From Echria macrotheca (lineage: Eukaryota > Ascomycota > Sordariomycetes > Sordariales > Schizotheciaceae): a DNA stretch of 64,000 nucleotides. The number at the start of each line of letters is the position of its first letter. Within the stretch, counting starts at the first letter, position 1. Where the stretch lies: positions 868,001 to 932,000 of the forward strand of contig MU839835.1 of the NCBI GenBank assembly GCA_030411725.1, read 5' to 3'. The notes beneath the pieces were generated by a model. It saw only the letters and a program-made list of their open reading frames with translations. It did no database searches and was not told where the DNA came from. Below are positions 31,978 through 43,617 of the stretch, piece after piece. Position numbers and translations under genes: made by a program.

Positions 31978-33438
31978 TTCTCGCCGTGACCTGAGCATTC
32001 TCCCCTCCCAAGCCCCCCCAAAACACGCACCCGTCACGCCGCCTGGAGCTGCCAGGAGACCTCCCCGCGGCCTCCGCCTGACTGGCAAGACTGGCAGACC
32101 CCGATGGCCGCAGTGGAAAGCTCCGCACCCGCCGACGTGGCCGGCAGCGCCAACGCCCCCGGGGCACATGGCTGCCAGTCACTCCAGTCTGCCCTTCTGC
32201 CCTGTCCAAGGCTTTGGTTCCTGTGTCTTGTTCAGATGCGCCACTACAAAGTAAGCCAATGTGACCAACCGATGCTTGCCGCCGCGTCGTCACGGCAAAG
32301 CCTCTCGTCCTATGCCCATCCATGCACTAGCCTCGCCTGGATCTCAACATTCTCCCTGCCGGATCGAGATCTAGAATCCCCTATCTGGGCGAAAACCCCA
32401 TGTTTACTTTTGCCTGCGACGTTGCTCAGCCCTCCGCGCACACACCATTGGTCTGGTGGAGACAGGTATCCGTACGCAGGCGATTGATACGCTGCCAAGG
32501 GGACGAGGCCGCGAGGCCGGCTGTTCCAAGCGTGCATCGCCTCGCCTCTGTTGAGTGTCTTCATCATCGTGTCAATGCCACAGCCAGTGCTGGCGGTTGT
32601 GGGGGTCAGGGGGTTGGGAAGGCGGGTCAGACCAAGAAGCATCGCCAGACTCCAATGCTCAGATATCTCGGCTTCCTGGACGGGCCCGGATTCCCGGAAG
32701 ACCGACGAATCGAGCTTGCATTGCAGTATCCAAGGGAATAAACCGCCGAGAAGACCGACGGCATCGACCAGACTTATTGTGTACACAGCCCCTTTTCCCC
32801 TCACTTTTGAAAGAACACCCCCGTGTGCTGCTGCTGTTGCTCACAGATACCATCGTGCGGCACGTTGGTTCGGTTGTTTTGAGCAGGCATAATAATTCTG
32901 CCGTGACCGCAGTGAGATGACTATAGCAGAGGCTTTTTTCTTATTCCTCTTGGATCCTTCTCGAATATCAGAAAATTTCCAAAGTAGAGGGTCATTTCGT
33001 TGGTATCTTGTTTGTTATTCAAATCCCACGCTGTATGTAAGTCTGGACACATATCAACACGGCATGTATGTGGGTGGGTAGCAACACCACCTTCCGCTCT
33101 CACTCTCACCATCATCCATGAGAGAGGCACAACAACAAAGAAATTCCAATTATCCGCACCGTATAGCTTTACGTTGCTTGAAATGCGCTTCCGAGAGACA
33201 TCAGCAGCACAGCCTCGATGAGAGAGGAAGTGACCCCAAAAAGGGTTGGCCAAGATTACCACCATCCCCTTTCCTCAACCACATTCTACATATCTGCCCC
33301 CACCCTTCCGGTAACGATGATTCCCGGTTTTATGGATGATACAGCACAAAAATCTTGTCCCTTCTTATCCCAAAGCACTGGGTCATAAAAAGTGTCACTT
33401 TTTCCCCTCGAACACACTCGCTCGCTCGGTATGACTTG

Positions 33439-33465
33439 CCCCCTCCCCTCCCCTCCCTTTCCCCC
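33439..33465 (-). other. G-quadruplex-type tract, sense strand, 3' of MSF1
   Basis: On the minus strand five runs of three to five G are separated by loops of one to three A. This is about 205 nt after the MSF1 stop, on its coding strand. Confidence 0.6.
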
Positions 33466-33669
33466 AAGAAAAAGATGCTCTTTCTTGGTTCTGTCTCACC
33501 AAAGCGTGGCGGAGCCACCCCCTCACGCTTCGGTCTCCTTCGGTCCGGTCGGGACCTTGAGACCGACTGCAACGAAGAAAACGGCATGAGAATGTGTCCA
33601 ATAACCGTTTAATTTTTCAATTTTTACAATATAGTGGTACATTCCCGTGAGAGACAGAAAAAAACACAA

Positions 33670-35227
33670 TCACCGTATCTCAACTCCGAGCCGGTCCACC
33701 AGCGCGGCAATAACTCGCCCGTGCAGCTCGTTGGCCTCGGCGTTGGTCAGCGTCTTCTCCAGGCTGCGGTAGTTGATACGATAGCACATGCTCCGCCGTC
33801 CCGTCTTGGGATGCGTGAACTGGTCCGTCAGCCTGACGTCCTCGACCACGTCGCCCGCTATGTTCCGAATAATCTCCATCACGTCATTCTCGTGGAAGTC
33901 GTGCGCGTTGGCCGTGCCCGTGTTGCCGCCGGCAGCCGACGTCGCCCGCAGCCAGAACGACACGTCCTTGTAGCAGGCCGGGTACTTGGAGAACGGCACA
34001 AAGCGTTTAAGCAGATCGAGATTGTCCGACACGCCGGCGAACTGGCCGAGGAAGCGCTCGTCGCGCGACCAGAACAGCCTGATATCGGGAATTTGGAAGA
34101 GCAGCATGGCGATGCGGTCCAGCCCGATGCCAAAGGCCCAGCCCAGCTGGGACGGCACGCCGGCGTTGATGAAGAGCTCCTGCTTGCTCACGCCGCAGCC
34201 GAGCACCTCCAACCAGTCGCCCGCATAGTAGACCTCCATCTCCCACGAGGGGCTTGTAAACGGGAAATATGCCTCGACCCAGCGCACCCGCAGCGGCTCG
34301 TCCACGTAGTTGGGGTCCTGCTTCGCCGCCGCGGCTTTGGCGCGCGTAAAGATCTCGACCACCATCAGTTCCAGTGACCGCTTCAGGTGCGCAGCAATCG
34401 CCTCGGCCTCGGCCGGGCTGTGGTGTGCAGACTGCAGCGGGTTGCGCTCCGGGTGGGAAGGCGGGTTGGGGTCTTCGACCTTGACGTTGTGGGTGGGCAG
34501 ACGGGCGAGGTCGGCGTAGACGGCCGCGGCAATGTCCCCATTGGGCACCTTGGTGCGGTCCCACACGCGCGCACCCTCCATCTGGTGGAAGACGGGGTAA
34601 TGGCTGCGGTCGACCTCGTCGCGACGGTACACGTCGGCGCTGATCAAGTAGCCATCGCTGGCGCTGGCGCTGAAGAGCGCGGCCTCGTGGGCGCTGGTGT
34701 GTGTCCGCAGCAGCGTCTCGCGGTTGATGTAGTATGTGTCGGACCGACTTCGTCCGGGATGGTCTGGGGGGAACCCGAGGGAGTCGAAGTTCTCGTAGGT
34801 AGACACGACGGGATCGAAGTCATTGTGGTAGCGGAAGGTCGGCCTCGGGAAAACTGACTCGAGGATCTGTCGGGTGATGGATACCGGGTGGTCTTTTTGC
34901 AGATGAAGCCTGCGGTTTGTCGAGGCTAGGACATTACTGGGCACGTTGAACCAGGCATCGGTCGGGTACGTCTTGCCATTGATCGTGATAGTCGATGGGG
35001 TCTCCGGGCGCGGGGTCGGTTTCGGTAGTTGTGTTTGTGCGGAAGGAGAGACTGAACCTTTCCAGTATTAATTGCGTGGCCGTCCCATTTCAATGCATCA
35101 ACTCACTGGAGGAGTATGGTGCCCAGCATTGCCCTGGGTGCAGCCTGATCCAGGGGACATGGTGGCTCTGGGATTGAATTGGTGAAAACCTCAGCAGACT
35201 AGCTGCTAGCCTGCGGCGGCCCCCCAT
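33670..35227 (-). CDS. MSF1: Mitochondrial phenylalanyl-tRNA synthetase
   Basis: The single-chain mitochondrial PheRS charges mitochondrial tRNA-Phe. The model has two exons (35227-35107, 35051-33670) encoding 500 residues. The class II catalytic core contains the motif 2 region DVYRRDEVDRSHYPVFHQME and the motif 3 block GWAFGIGLDRIAMLLFQIPDIRLFWSRDERF. The C-terminal anticodon-binding (FDX-ACB) domain starts at KYPACYKDVSFWL and ends in the family block GRRSMCYRINYRSLEKTLTNAE. The first exon supplies an Arg-rich, acid-free leader (MGGRRRLAASLLRF) fitting a mitochondrial presequence. The intron acceptor could be CAG before 35051 or AAG eight bases earlier, both in frame, changing one to three residues. 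A longer upstream frame begins with TTG and is not used. Confidence 0.92.
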
Positions 35228-35763
35228 AGCACGGCCGGTGAAGGTCGTCAGTCTTTCACCTGCGACAATCAAGATGGAACAAAACCCTTACGGGCGCGTC
35301 GCGGTGCTCAATGGGTTGGCGTGGGCGAACATCGGATGTGGTCAGCTGTCGCGAGGTGACAAAAATCTCGACGAGTCGCCATTGGATGGGAGTCCATTGG
35401 ATGTTCGCCAAGCCAGAAGCTCACCCCTGTCCCATGTGCGGCTTTAACCGGGGACCCCGGCTGCACGATGACATCGCTTCCGACCCCGGCGGCCTGAAAA
35501 ACAAAAACGAGACAAGACCAGCGGCTGACGCCCGCTGATAACGCCGAAAAAACCTTATCTGATTTTTGACCCCGTTCGTCATTCACCTCGTCTCAAGTTC
35601 ATGATAGCCTCAGCCCTCGTTGGAGAAGCTGTCAATCGTGCCCCATCCGGACGAATTGAGCGCATCTAGGTCGCTCACGTACACAGTTTCTTGTTGTTGT
35701 TTTTGTCCCGCAGCCTCTTGTCCAACGGAATGTCATTATAGCGAAGAAGACCTGCCGCCGAAA
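35228..35763. other. Divergent promoter, MSF1 / DIC1
   Basis: A shared promoter of two nuclear genes for mitochondrial proteins. No gene or repeat recognised. Confidence 0.5.
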
Positions 35764-36949
35764 ATGCAGGCAGAACATCAACCTCCTGCCGCCCCCGCGG
35801 GGACACCCCCGACTGCCGCCGTTACACTTCCCAGGAAACCAAAGGGTTCACGGCCACAGAATGCCCAGAAGCCGGCACAGATTCACTACCCCTTCTGGTT
35901 CGGCGGGAGCGCAAGCAGCATGGCAGCCTGTGTCACACATCCCCTCGATCTAGGTATGTCACAACAACACCCGAGCCATGGCCATCGGCCGCAGCCAGCT
36001 AATAGTCCACAGTCAAGGTATATAATATATATTTCCGCGACCCTCGGTAGAGCTACGAAATTGTGTACTGAACCGCTATATAGGTCCGCCTCCAAACGCG
36101 AACGGGCGACATGCCCAAGTCGATGAGCGGGACGTTCGTGCACATCGTCAAGCACAACGGCATCCGAGGCCTCTACAACGGCCTGTCGGCATCGCTCCTC
36201 CGACAGCTGACGTACTCGACCACGCGCTTCGGCATCTACGAGGAGCTCAAGACGCGCTTCGCCCCGCCGCGGCGGAGCGACAGCGGCCAGCCCGCCAAGC
36301 CGCCCTCGTTCGCGCTGCTGATCGCCATGGCCTCGGCCTCGGGCTTCATCGGCGGCTTCGCCGGCAACCCGGCCGACGTGCTCAACGTGCGCATGCAGCA
36401 CGACGCCTCGCTGCCCGCGGCCGAGCGGCGCAACTACGCGCACGCGCTCGACGGGCTGCTGCGCATGGCGCGCGAGGAAGGGCTCGGGTCCTGGTTCCGC
36501 GGCGTCGTGCCCAACAGCGCGCGCGCCGCCGCCATGACGGCCAGCCAGCTGGCCAGCTACGACGTCTTCAAGCGCACGCTCATCAGCCTCACGCCCATGC
36601 AGGACAGTCTGAGCACGCATTTTAGTGCGTCGTTCCTGGCCGGCATAGTCGCGGCCACAGTCACCAGCCCGATCGACGTCATCAAGACGCGCATCATGTC
36701 GGCGCAGAGCTCGCTCGGGCTGCCCCAGCTGCTGGGCGAGATCTACGCGGCCGAGGGGCTGCGGTGGATGTTCAAGGGCTGGGTGCCGAGTTTTTTGCGA
36801 CTGGGGCCGTATGTTTTCCCCCTTTCTACATAAAAAAAAAGAAGCTGACACAGAAAAACAGACAAACGATCTGTACCTTTCTCTTCCTAGAAACCCACCG
36901 CAAGGTCTACCGAAAGGTCAAGAGTTTGGAGACGACGACCGACTTATAA
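35764..36949 (+). CDS. DIC1: Mitochondrial dicarboxylate carrier
   Basis: An inner-membrane carrier of the SLC25 family that exchanges malate or succinate for phosphate. The model has four exons (35764-35953, 36013-36017, 36084-36808, 36862-36949) encoding 335 residues. All three carrier signatures P-x-[DE]-x-x-[KR] are present: HPLDLVKVRLQTR, GNPADVLNVRMQ and SPIDVIKTRIM. The first of these is only complete if a 5-nt micro-exon (TCAAG) is included, which supplies the Val-Lys of LVKVRLQ; without it the exons do not join in frame. The last junction gives LGPQTICTFLFLE, the usual end of this subfamily. The N-terminal 45 residues are Pro/Ala-rich and not conserved. Divergent from MSF1. Confidence 0.93.
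36013..36017 (+). other. DIC1: 5-nt micro-exon of DIC1
   Basis: TCAAG sits between an acceptor (CCACAG) and a donor (GTATAT), with introns of 59 and 66 nt on either side. It completes a split Val codon and adds Lys, restoring the carrier motif and the frame. Confidence 0.85.
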
Positions 36950-37744
36950 TAGATGGATGGAAACTCCCCGAGGCACCGAGGACGACGACAGCGGCGAAGG
37001 GAAGTCTCTTGGACACCCACTTTGCTCCTTACCTTAAACCGAGGAGACAAAGTTGGGCATGCCAGCATCGACTGCGAGAGAGTTTTTCTTGATCCGAAAG
37101 ACAAGACTGATGGGGGTTTTCTTCATATACACTTTGTATAGACGTGTGAGCGGCGGGACCATGGGTTGCGGATTGCAGGCGTTAGACAGCATTTGCTTAG
37201 AGGAGATCGGTTGAGAAGAGGGAAGGGGTGTGGTGTGGATTGTATAGAGTTTAGTATACCCTGCATTTTTCTCAGTAGATGGGAATGTCATACAGGAGGG
37301 AAGGAGGGGAGGGAGCAGGTCTTGAAGGAATACATGGATCGGATTAATGATGGAATATTCAACCTCTGAAACTGTTGTTGTGATATGATTTGATTTTCTG
37401 GTCGCTGTTTCTCGCTCTCGCTCTCTCTCTCTCTCTCCCAATTCTAATTCGTACGGTTTAATGACATGAAGACTGGTTTTTGTTTTCACCCCGACGCCTC
37501 TCCGCCATGACCTAGACCATGGTGCCTTTCCTGAACGCCTGTTCCTGTTCCCGTGGTATCTTCCACGAACCAAAGAACCGTATAAAAGAAAAAAAAAACA
37601 AATCATCCCCCGCGCGCAAATCTCTCGAGCACATCAGGCTCTTGAGACACCGCCACTATAGTACAGACAACCAAAGGACGTACCCAAAGTTGTCATGTCA
37701 TCGCTATAAGGAGCTGCAGCCCCATGATAAGATGGGCGCACCCC
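36950..37744. other. Convergent 3' flanks of DIC1 and RPB3
   Basis: No gene. A CT microsatellite lies at about 37413-37438 and a G-rich run on the DIC1 sense strand at about 37293-37318. Confidence 0.55.
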
Positions 37745-38895
37745 TCAAGCCCATCCGCCAGATGCACCATACGGCGTCGTCCCGTAGGGCGTCGTGCCGC
37801 CCGCCCCTCCCCATGAGCTCTGATTCCCCCCGTTGCCGTAGGGCGTCGTGTAGCCTTGGTCCTGTCCCCATTCGGCGCCGTCGGGACTTCGCGGACCGTC
37901 ATAGCCGCCGTTGGCACCGTCGTCGCCGTCGCTGAGTTCTCTAACCAGCCCGGCCAGCTTCAGCTGCAGCACCTTGATTCCCTCCGCCACGATGGTATCC
38001 GGCGGGAGGGGGCCTGCGGTCTCGACGTTGAAGTAGAACCGGTTCGGCACGGCATCGTAGTCGAACGGCTCGCCCTCCTGCGGGGGCTCTTCCCAGGCGG
38101 CGTATTCACTCGGAGGCCTGTAGAGACATGAGATCAGGTGGCTGAAAGAAGACAACGACCAGGGCTACTTACCACTCCTTCTTGGGATCCTGTTCATACC
38201 ACAGGTCCAGATGGTGAAGCTTGTTATGGGGGTCATATTCGAAACCGATAGCGGCCGAGGGCGCCCATTTCGCGTGCTCCTTCGCGGTGCCCTTCTTGGC
38301 AATACAGGTAATCTTAACCTCCTGCGTAGGTCGCAACTTGAGGATCAGCGGCCCGAGCCCGTCGGCATCATTGATAATGGGCGTCCCGAGGACCTGGTTG
38401 ACGCGGTCGCCCGTCGGCACCAGGTCACGAGCCACTACCTGCATGTTCTCGTCGCCGGTGCACTTGGCGTGGAGCACCAGCGTCACGCTGCAGCGCTCGC
38501 AGTATTCCTCGCAGTCGCAGTCGTATGAGTAGTTGAGCGCGTCGACGCCCTCGGCATTGAGCGGGATAAGCCCCAGCCGGTGCGCGATGAACTCGTCGGC
38601 CAGCACCGAGCTGTTCTCCTCGATCTGCACGAGGTCGATAGCGAGCGTGGGGATCTCGGCCAGCATGACACGCCGCAGCGAGTTGGCGAAGGAGAGGTCT
38701 GTGTTGGAGAGCTCGAACTTTGTGCGGACCGAGTCGGCCTGGATTTTTATTTGGTTGACTTGTCAGCAGGCCGTTGGCCATCCATCACAAGGCAACCGCT
38801 GGAGGAAGAGGAAGCAGCTGCCACCGTACCTGCGAGATCTTGATGACAGGCCCGAGGGACTCGGCCTCGTCGATTGCCATTGGATCGTAGTCCAT
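37745..38895 (-). CDS. RPB3: RNA polymerase II subunit RPB3
   Basis: The alpha-like subunit that nucleates assembly of RNA polymerase II with RPB11. The model has three exons (38895-38830, 38738-38173, 38117-37745) encoding 334 residues. Conserved blocks are NTDLSFANSLRRVMLAEIPT, EFIAHRLGLIPL, the zinc-binding cluster CDCEEYCERCSVTL (four cysteines), QVLGTPI, and AKEHAKWAPSAAIGFEYDP. The C-terminus has PNRFYFNVETAGPLPP, then a Gly/Tyr/Pro-rich tail with repeated TTPYG units typical of filamentous fungi. The first exon codes for only 22 residues (MDYDPMAIDEAESLG...). Divergent from MGE1 with about 390 bp between starts. Confidence 0.95.
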
Positions 38896-39285
38896 CTTTG
38901 AAGATGGCCGCGAGTTTCGACTCGATGGCTCGGGTTTCTTGGATGGTTCGTGGAAGCGCCTCCAGAAGATGTTTCGAGGCAGCTTGTTTCGTGGGGTAAG
39001 GTTGAAAGAGAACGACAAGCCGCGTCGTGGATTTTTGGGAGTGATAAAGCTCGCGCCACTGGACCCCTGCACATGCCTGCAAACGGCCGGCACCCCGCGA
39101 GGGTGGCTCTAGCGCCCGCAGCATGGGCCATGGGGTTAGTTACGGCGGGCGGCCCGTCAATGATCCGCCAAAATTTTGAACGCCGCCTCTCCGATGAGGC
39201 CGGTCCGCAGGGTTCCGCGGCATTGGAAATTTTCGTGAACCGACACGCGACAACACCCCAGAAAAGTTGAATCACAGCAACGAAC
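38896..39285. other. Divergent promoter, RPB3 / MGE1
   Basis: A shared short promoter region. No gene. Confidence 0.5.
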
Positions 39286-40109
39286 ATGTTACGACAATCG
39301 CTAGCCGCCCCCTCACGAGCGCTCAGCTCCAGCTTCAGGCTAGCTGCCTCGAGGCAGATCTCCAGGCCACAGATCTGCCGCGCGCCGATAGCAGCGGCGT
39401 CCCGCGCATTCGCCGTCCAGCAACCAAGATGGTACAGCGACCAGCCGGAAGCCAAGGCTACCGATGCGAAGGAGGCCGAGTCCAAGCCCAACGGCGAGGG
39501 AGAGCAGGAGAGCGTCGAGGCCACGCTGCGCAAGCAATTAGAGGCCAAGGATGCCGAGGTGCGGGACTGGAAGGTTTGTTTTTTTTCCTTGTTGGAGTCG
39601 TCAGACTCATTATACCCTTCGGGCAACAACAACAACAACAACAGCCTGCTAACCCGCCCATGCAGGACAAATACATCCGCTCGGTCGCCGACTTCCGCAA
39701 CCTGCAGGACCGCACGGCGCGCGACATGAAGGCGGCGCGCGACTTCGCCATCCAAAAGTTCGCCAAGGACCTGGTCGACAGCGTCGACAACTTTGACCGG
39801 GCGCTGACCATGGTGCCCGAGGAGAAGCTCAACGCGGCGGAGAAGACGGAGCACCTGCAGGACCTGGTGAACCTGTACGAGGGCCTCAAGATGACGGAGA
39901 GCATCCTCATGCAGACGCTCAAGAACCACGGGCTCGAGCGGTTCGACCCGGCCGGCGAGGCGTTCAATCCCAACGAGCACGAGGCGACCTTCATGGCGCC
40001 CATGCCGGACAAGGAGCACAACACGGTCATTCACACGCAGCAAAAGGGCTTTAAGCTCAATGGTCGCGTTCTGCGGCCTGCCAAGGTTGGCGTGGCCAAG
40101 AATAAATAA
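39286..40109 (+). CDS. MGE1: Mitochondrial GrpE, nucleotide exchange factor of mtHsp70
   Basis: Releases ADP from matrix Hsp70 (Ssc1) for protein import and folding. The model has two exons (39286-39573, 39666-40109) encoding 243 residues. The N-terminus is a clear presequence (MLRQSLAAPSRALSSSFRLA). A long helix follows (about 65-150) with the GrpE dimerisation pattern RSVADFRNLQDRTARDMKAARDFAIQKFAKDL, and the C-terminal beta domain carries NPNEHEATF and QKGFKLNGRVLRPAKVGVA. The intron falls at DWK/DKYIR in phase 0. A (CAA)n run sits inside the intron. Confidence 0.95.
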
Positions 40110-40664
40110 GCTTGGGGGGGGGTTGTATGATATTTGGGCTGTTGTATATTGGGATGTGGCGTTTGGGTGTGTATAATGCTCCTCTCATGATTCACTGCAT
40201 CGGAAGCGGCGGGCACGAAACTGTATAGATGTATTATATAATTGATGTCACCTGATGGTGACCATCCTGTGTGCTCCACTTGTTTGTTGATGGATGCTTG
40301 TTCTGGTGTGAGAGGGTTGTCGGTTCTTACCTGTGGTGTTTGTCGGCGTGAAGTGTTAGGGACAGGATGGGTGAAAGGGATTCCTCGGTCCTGGTCGTTG
40401 TACGCCCAAACGCCTTGCAGAGTCTATCTATTCCCTATGCCCCTTCTTGATTACATGCATACCACAGCAGTAAGATTCGAAGAAACCCCTCTCCTCGGTC
40501 GTCCACGTCCAATATACCAAGTCTTTCGTTCCAAAGCTTTCATGACTCTACCGATCTGAAGTGCAACAGCCACCCCTGTTGGTCCCACCTCAAAAGCCTA
40601 TTATACAGGGAAAGCTCATGTTTTGTTGTCCTGGGTACCAATCCTGACTGACCTTGGCTCGCTT
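40110..40664. other. Convergent 3' flanks of MGE1 and the HET gene
   Basis: No gene. A run of nine G begins a few bases after the MGE1 stop. Confidence 0.5.
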
Positions 40665-42905
40665 TCATACGATAGTAACCGTTGTTAGAGTTGCCAACTT
40701 GTCAAACTCTTCTTGTGCCCTTTTATAATCAATATTGGCACCCCCAATCCGAGTATATTTTCCAGTAGATTCTTGTTGAAATAAGACCATATAAAATCCA
40801 AACGAGAGTCGGAGCAGAACGATATCGCAGCCGACGGGTACGAGACTGACGAGCTCATCTGCGTCGGGCCTCCAGTAAACCGTGACTGTACCACCCGAGG
40901 GGGTATGACACTTCATATCACAGAATTCTGGAACGATAGACCGTGGGGGCTCCTGGTGGGTTGCGACGTAGAAGCGAAAAAGCATTCCAGTGATGGTGAC
41001 TTCTCCCTCGGCAATGGCGCCAGTTGGGTCTGACCCCGAGGGCTTCACCCGAATATCTACAACCTTGCAGTTGTCATAAGGGAACCCTAGGTGCCACGGG
41101 AAATCTTCTAGTACTCCCACCCGAGACAGGGGAGAAAATGATGGGGCAGTGTATTTTCGAGCGTTTCTTCCGAAATTTGCCTTTCCCTCCACGAATCGTG
41201 GCTTCCTTACCCACATTAGTTGATGGATGAGGTTCGTTTCCCAAAGGCCTGCATAGTAGCGGCCGAGCTGCGTCCCGTAGAGACTTTGCGCTATACCCGA
41301 TAGTGCGGGGAGCATATCTTCGTCATATGTTAATCTTCCATTAGAATATAGGGAGAGAACCCTCTGCCACTGTTCATGGATCTTCGGGTCTTGATGAACT
41401 CTGTTCCCAAGTACGGATTGCCGCCATGAGTGGAAATTCTGCATGTCGGCTGGATGATTTGTTGGTTGTCCTGGTACACGGTCGAACGGAAAAAAGGCCG
41501 GAATGCCGCACTCACACATCCACATAGATCGGCAGTCCCAGACAACTTCCTGCCGAGTGAAATGGACGACGCGACGACTGAGCAATCGTTCCTGCAGGCA
41601 CCAGCCTCGACCGAATGTCGGATGATCAGAGGCTGGAGCATTATACAGAAAGCCATGGTATATGCATTCTCTTATATAAACTGTGTGCTCGATCCCGAAT
41701 CGGTCGGTATGCTGGTGGGATATCAGAGGAGGCCGTTTTGGAGAAAGACCCTCGGAGGCAGACCTGGAAGCCGTGGCATCAAGCGTTATGGTAGAATGGC
41801 CATAAACGCTAGCCATCCGTCCGGACTCTCGTCTCCAATCTTCGTCATCGTCCTGGACAATGCATAGAGCATCAATCCATAAATATCGTATACCAAGTCG
41901 GCGAGTGATCAAAACGGCATCCCGGAAAGTAGCTGGCATTTCAGCAAGACTGATGCCCTCCTGGAACCGACTGATGGTTTCCTTGGTAGTTAAACATCTC
42001 ATGTTGGCGCCCCAACAATAGCTCAAGGTAGCGTATGGAACCCTCTCGCCTTTGGAGACGTACAGAACTGGGCTTTCTTTCCCCGTGACTGAACCGATGT
42101 CAACCACCCGGGTCGGGAGGGAAGCTGGTTCCGCAAGCCTGCATTTTTCGTGCTCGCAGAGGCAGTCCTGGAGCCAGATTCTTATCTGCTCAACACAAGA
42201 GTTGTCAAATGGGTCTGGCGTGATAGGATTCTTTGACAGTATACCACGCCACGGACTAGCTAAACTACAGGTCAAACTTGGATCACAAGCGACTCAAGAT
42301 GGTAAAAGATGATTATACTTGGACATACCTAGGGGAGTGAACAGCTCATAGCGCTTAAAGTCTTCGTATGGGTTGCCTGATTTCACACGTAGGTATTTGG
42401 GTGGGGGGAGGCCCGGTTGGGCATTATCGGGCCGGATTTCCAGCTGCCAGGTCGTAGCGAATCCAATATTGTTCAAGACGCAGATGACCATCATGGCAAA
42501 GCTACATCCATCCGCTGCACTTTTTTTGATCAGGTCGTAGCCGGGCACTCTTGAGGAAATAGCGTGTATGTGGTCCGCGTGGAACCCTCCGCAACGATCA
42601 CCGAGACATGGATGACCTCGCCGTGGTGGGTCAAGTACTCGAGACGCAAGCTGGTCATCTGGCCGCTGTGGTTCTTCGTGACTTTTTGGTAACTCCGGTG
42701 TTCTCTTTCCCAGACATTCTAGGCAGTAATCTTCGGGGTTGTCCTCTTGTAAGTCGTGGACGCGTTGCCATTCTCCGCAGCCGCTCGGACTGAGTCCGTC
42801 TCGGAACACTGCGCAGTCCCTGATGTACTTGAATCGATCCCTTGTTTGCCCTTTGCTTTCGTGGAAGTCCGCGCAACGATAGATGGCGTAGACTTTTTGA
42901 CACAT
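40665..42905 (-). CDS. HET-domain protein with Cys-rich N-terminal region
   Basis: HET domains trigger cell death in vegetative incompatibility when fungal cells of different genotype fuse. The model has two exons (42905-42329, 42259-40665) encoding 723 residues. The HET core shows ATLSYCWG, RRLGIRYLWIDALCIVQDD, EDWRRESGRMASVYGHSTITL and, after the domain, GRGWCLQERLLSRRVVHF. The first exon ends in YEDFKRYELFTPL and joins ASPWRGIL only with acceptor TTTAG. Before the domain lies a cysteine-rich block of about 75 residues (MCQKVYAIYRCADFHE ... CGEW ... YCLECLG) that could bind metal. Starts upstream of ATG 42905 are non-ATG. No NACHT or other partner domain is seen. It looks less GC-rich than its housekeeping neighbours. 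It lies alone between MGE1 and RFC1. Its role in incompatibility is inferred from the family only. Confidence 0.88.
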
Positions 42906-43617
42906 GGTGCCGGGTATGAACTGTCGTTCGGGCGCGAGTGGATTTAGGTAAGGAAGAAGGGAATGGGTCAAATTGCTGGGTCGCCGCGGCCCTCATCGAT
43001 CAAGACCTTGTTGTTAAGCAGAAATGCGGCTGGGAGAAATGCGGCCCAATCGGCGACATTATAAAGATGCTTGTTTTGTGGAAGAGAAAGAGCCCTCAGC
43101 ACTGCCTAACGTAAATACATGATTGGTCTGTGCCGCTCCTCCCTATCGTGCTTGGGTGCTCCTGCTTGGCCTTTAAGCCTTGACGGCACACATGAATACG
43201 GTGCAAGAGTACACTTCATTAACCAATCATTTTACCTGCAGTATTACCTATCAACTATCCCTCTCCCTCTTCACAACATCCACAACTACCCCTGAGAAGG
43301 AAAGGGTAGATAAGGAAACATTTGGTTTCCCCAACTCAAAACAATGCGAGAAACGAAACCATCACGAGACTTCAGATTTTGCAGCATCACAGGCGCTGCT
43401 CCTTGTTCACCAAAAGACCCACAGCAGGGACATTTCTTATTGCTAGGAGCTGTAGTTACCATTAAACCCCTACCAAGCTAGGTTCGACGGCTCGCCCAAA
43501 GATTGTCATATATCTGCTTCCGGAGACAGAGAAATGATAGCACGCTCCAACCCCAGATGACCGCAGCCCATGCTCTCAGAGCATATTCTCAAAACCACAA
43601 AGCATTCTAGCAGACAT
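42906..43617. other. HET-gene promoter and RFC1 3' flank
   Basis: No gene. AT-richer than average. Confidence 0.5.

Larger units (their letters stand above)
31208..33669. other. Long gene-free stretch between RCN1 and MSF1
   Basis: The largest gap of the window, about 2.46 kb. Both flanking genes are on the minus strand, so it should hold the RCN1 promoter and the MSF1 3' flank. The longest frames (31808-32323 and 32310-32804, minus) have no recognisable family and random-looking composition. A non-coding RNA or a poorly conserved small gene cannot be excluded. Confidence 0.45.

Noticed and set aside
31808..32804. Two minus-strand frames of 171 and 164 codons in the RCN1-MSF1 gap
   Set aside because: No recognisable family, Arg/Gly/Ser-rich or mixed composition; kept only as a remark on the gap.
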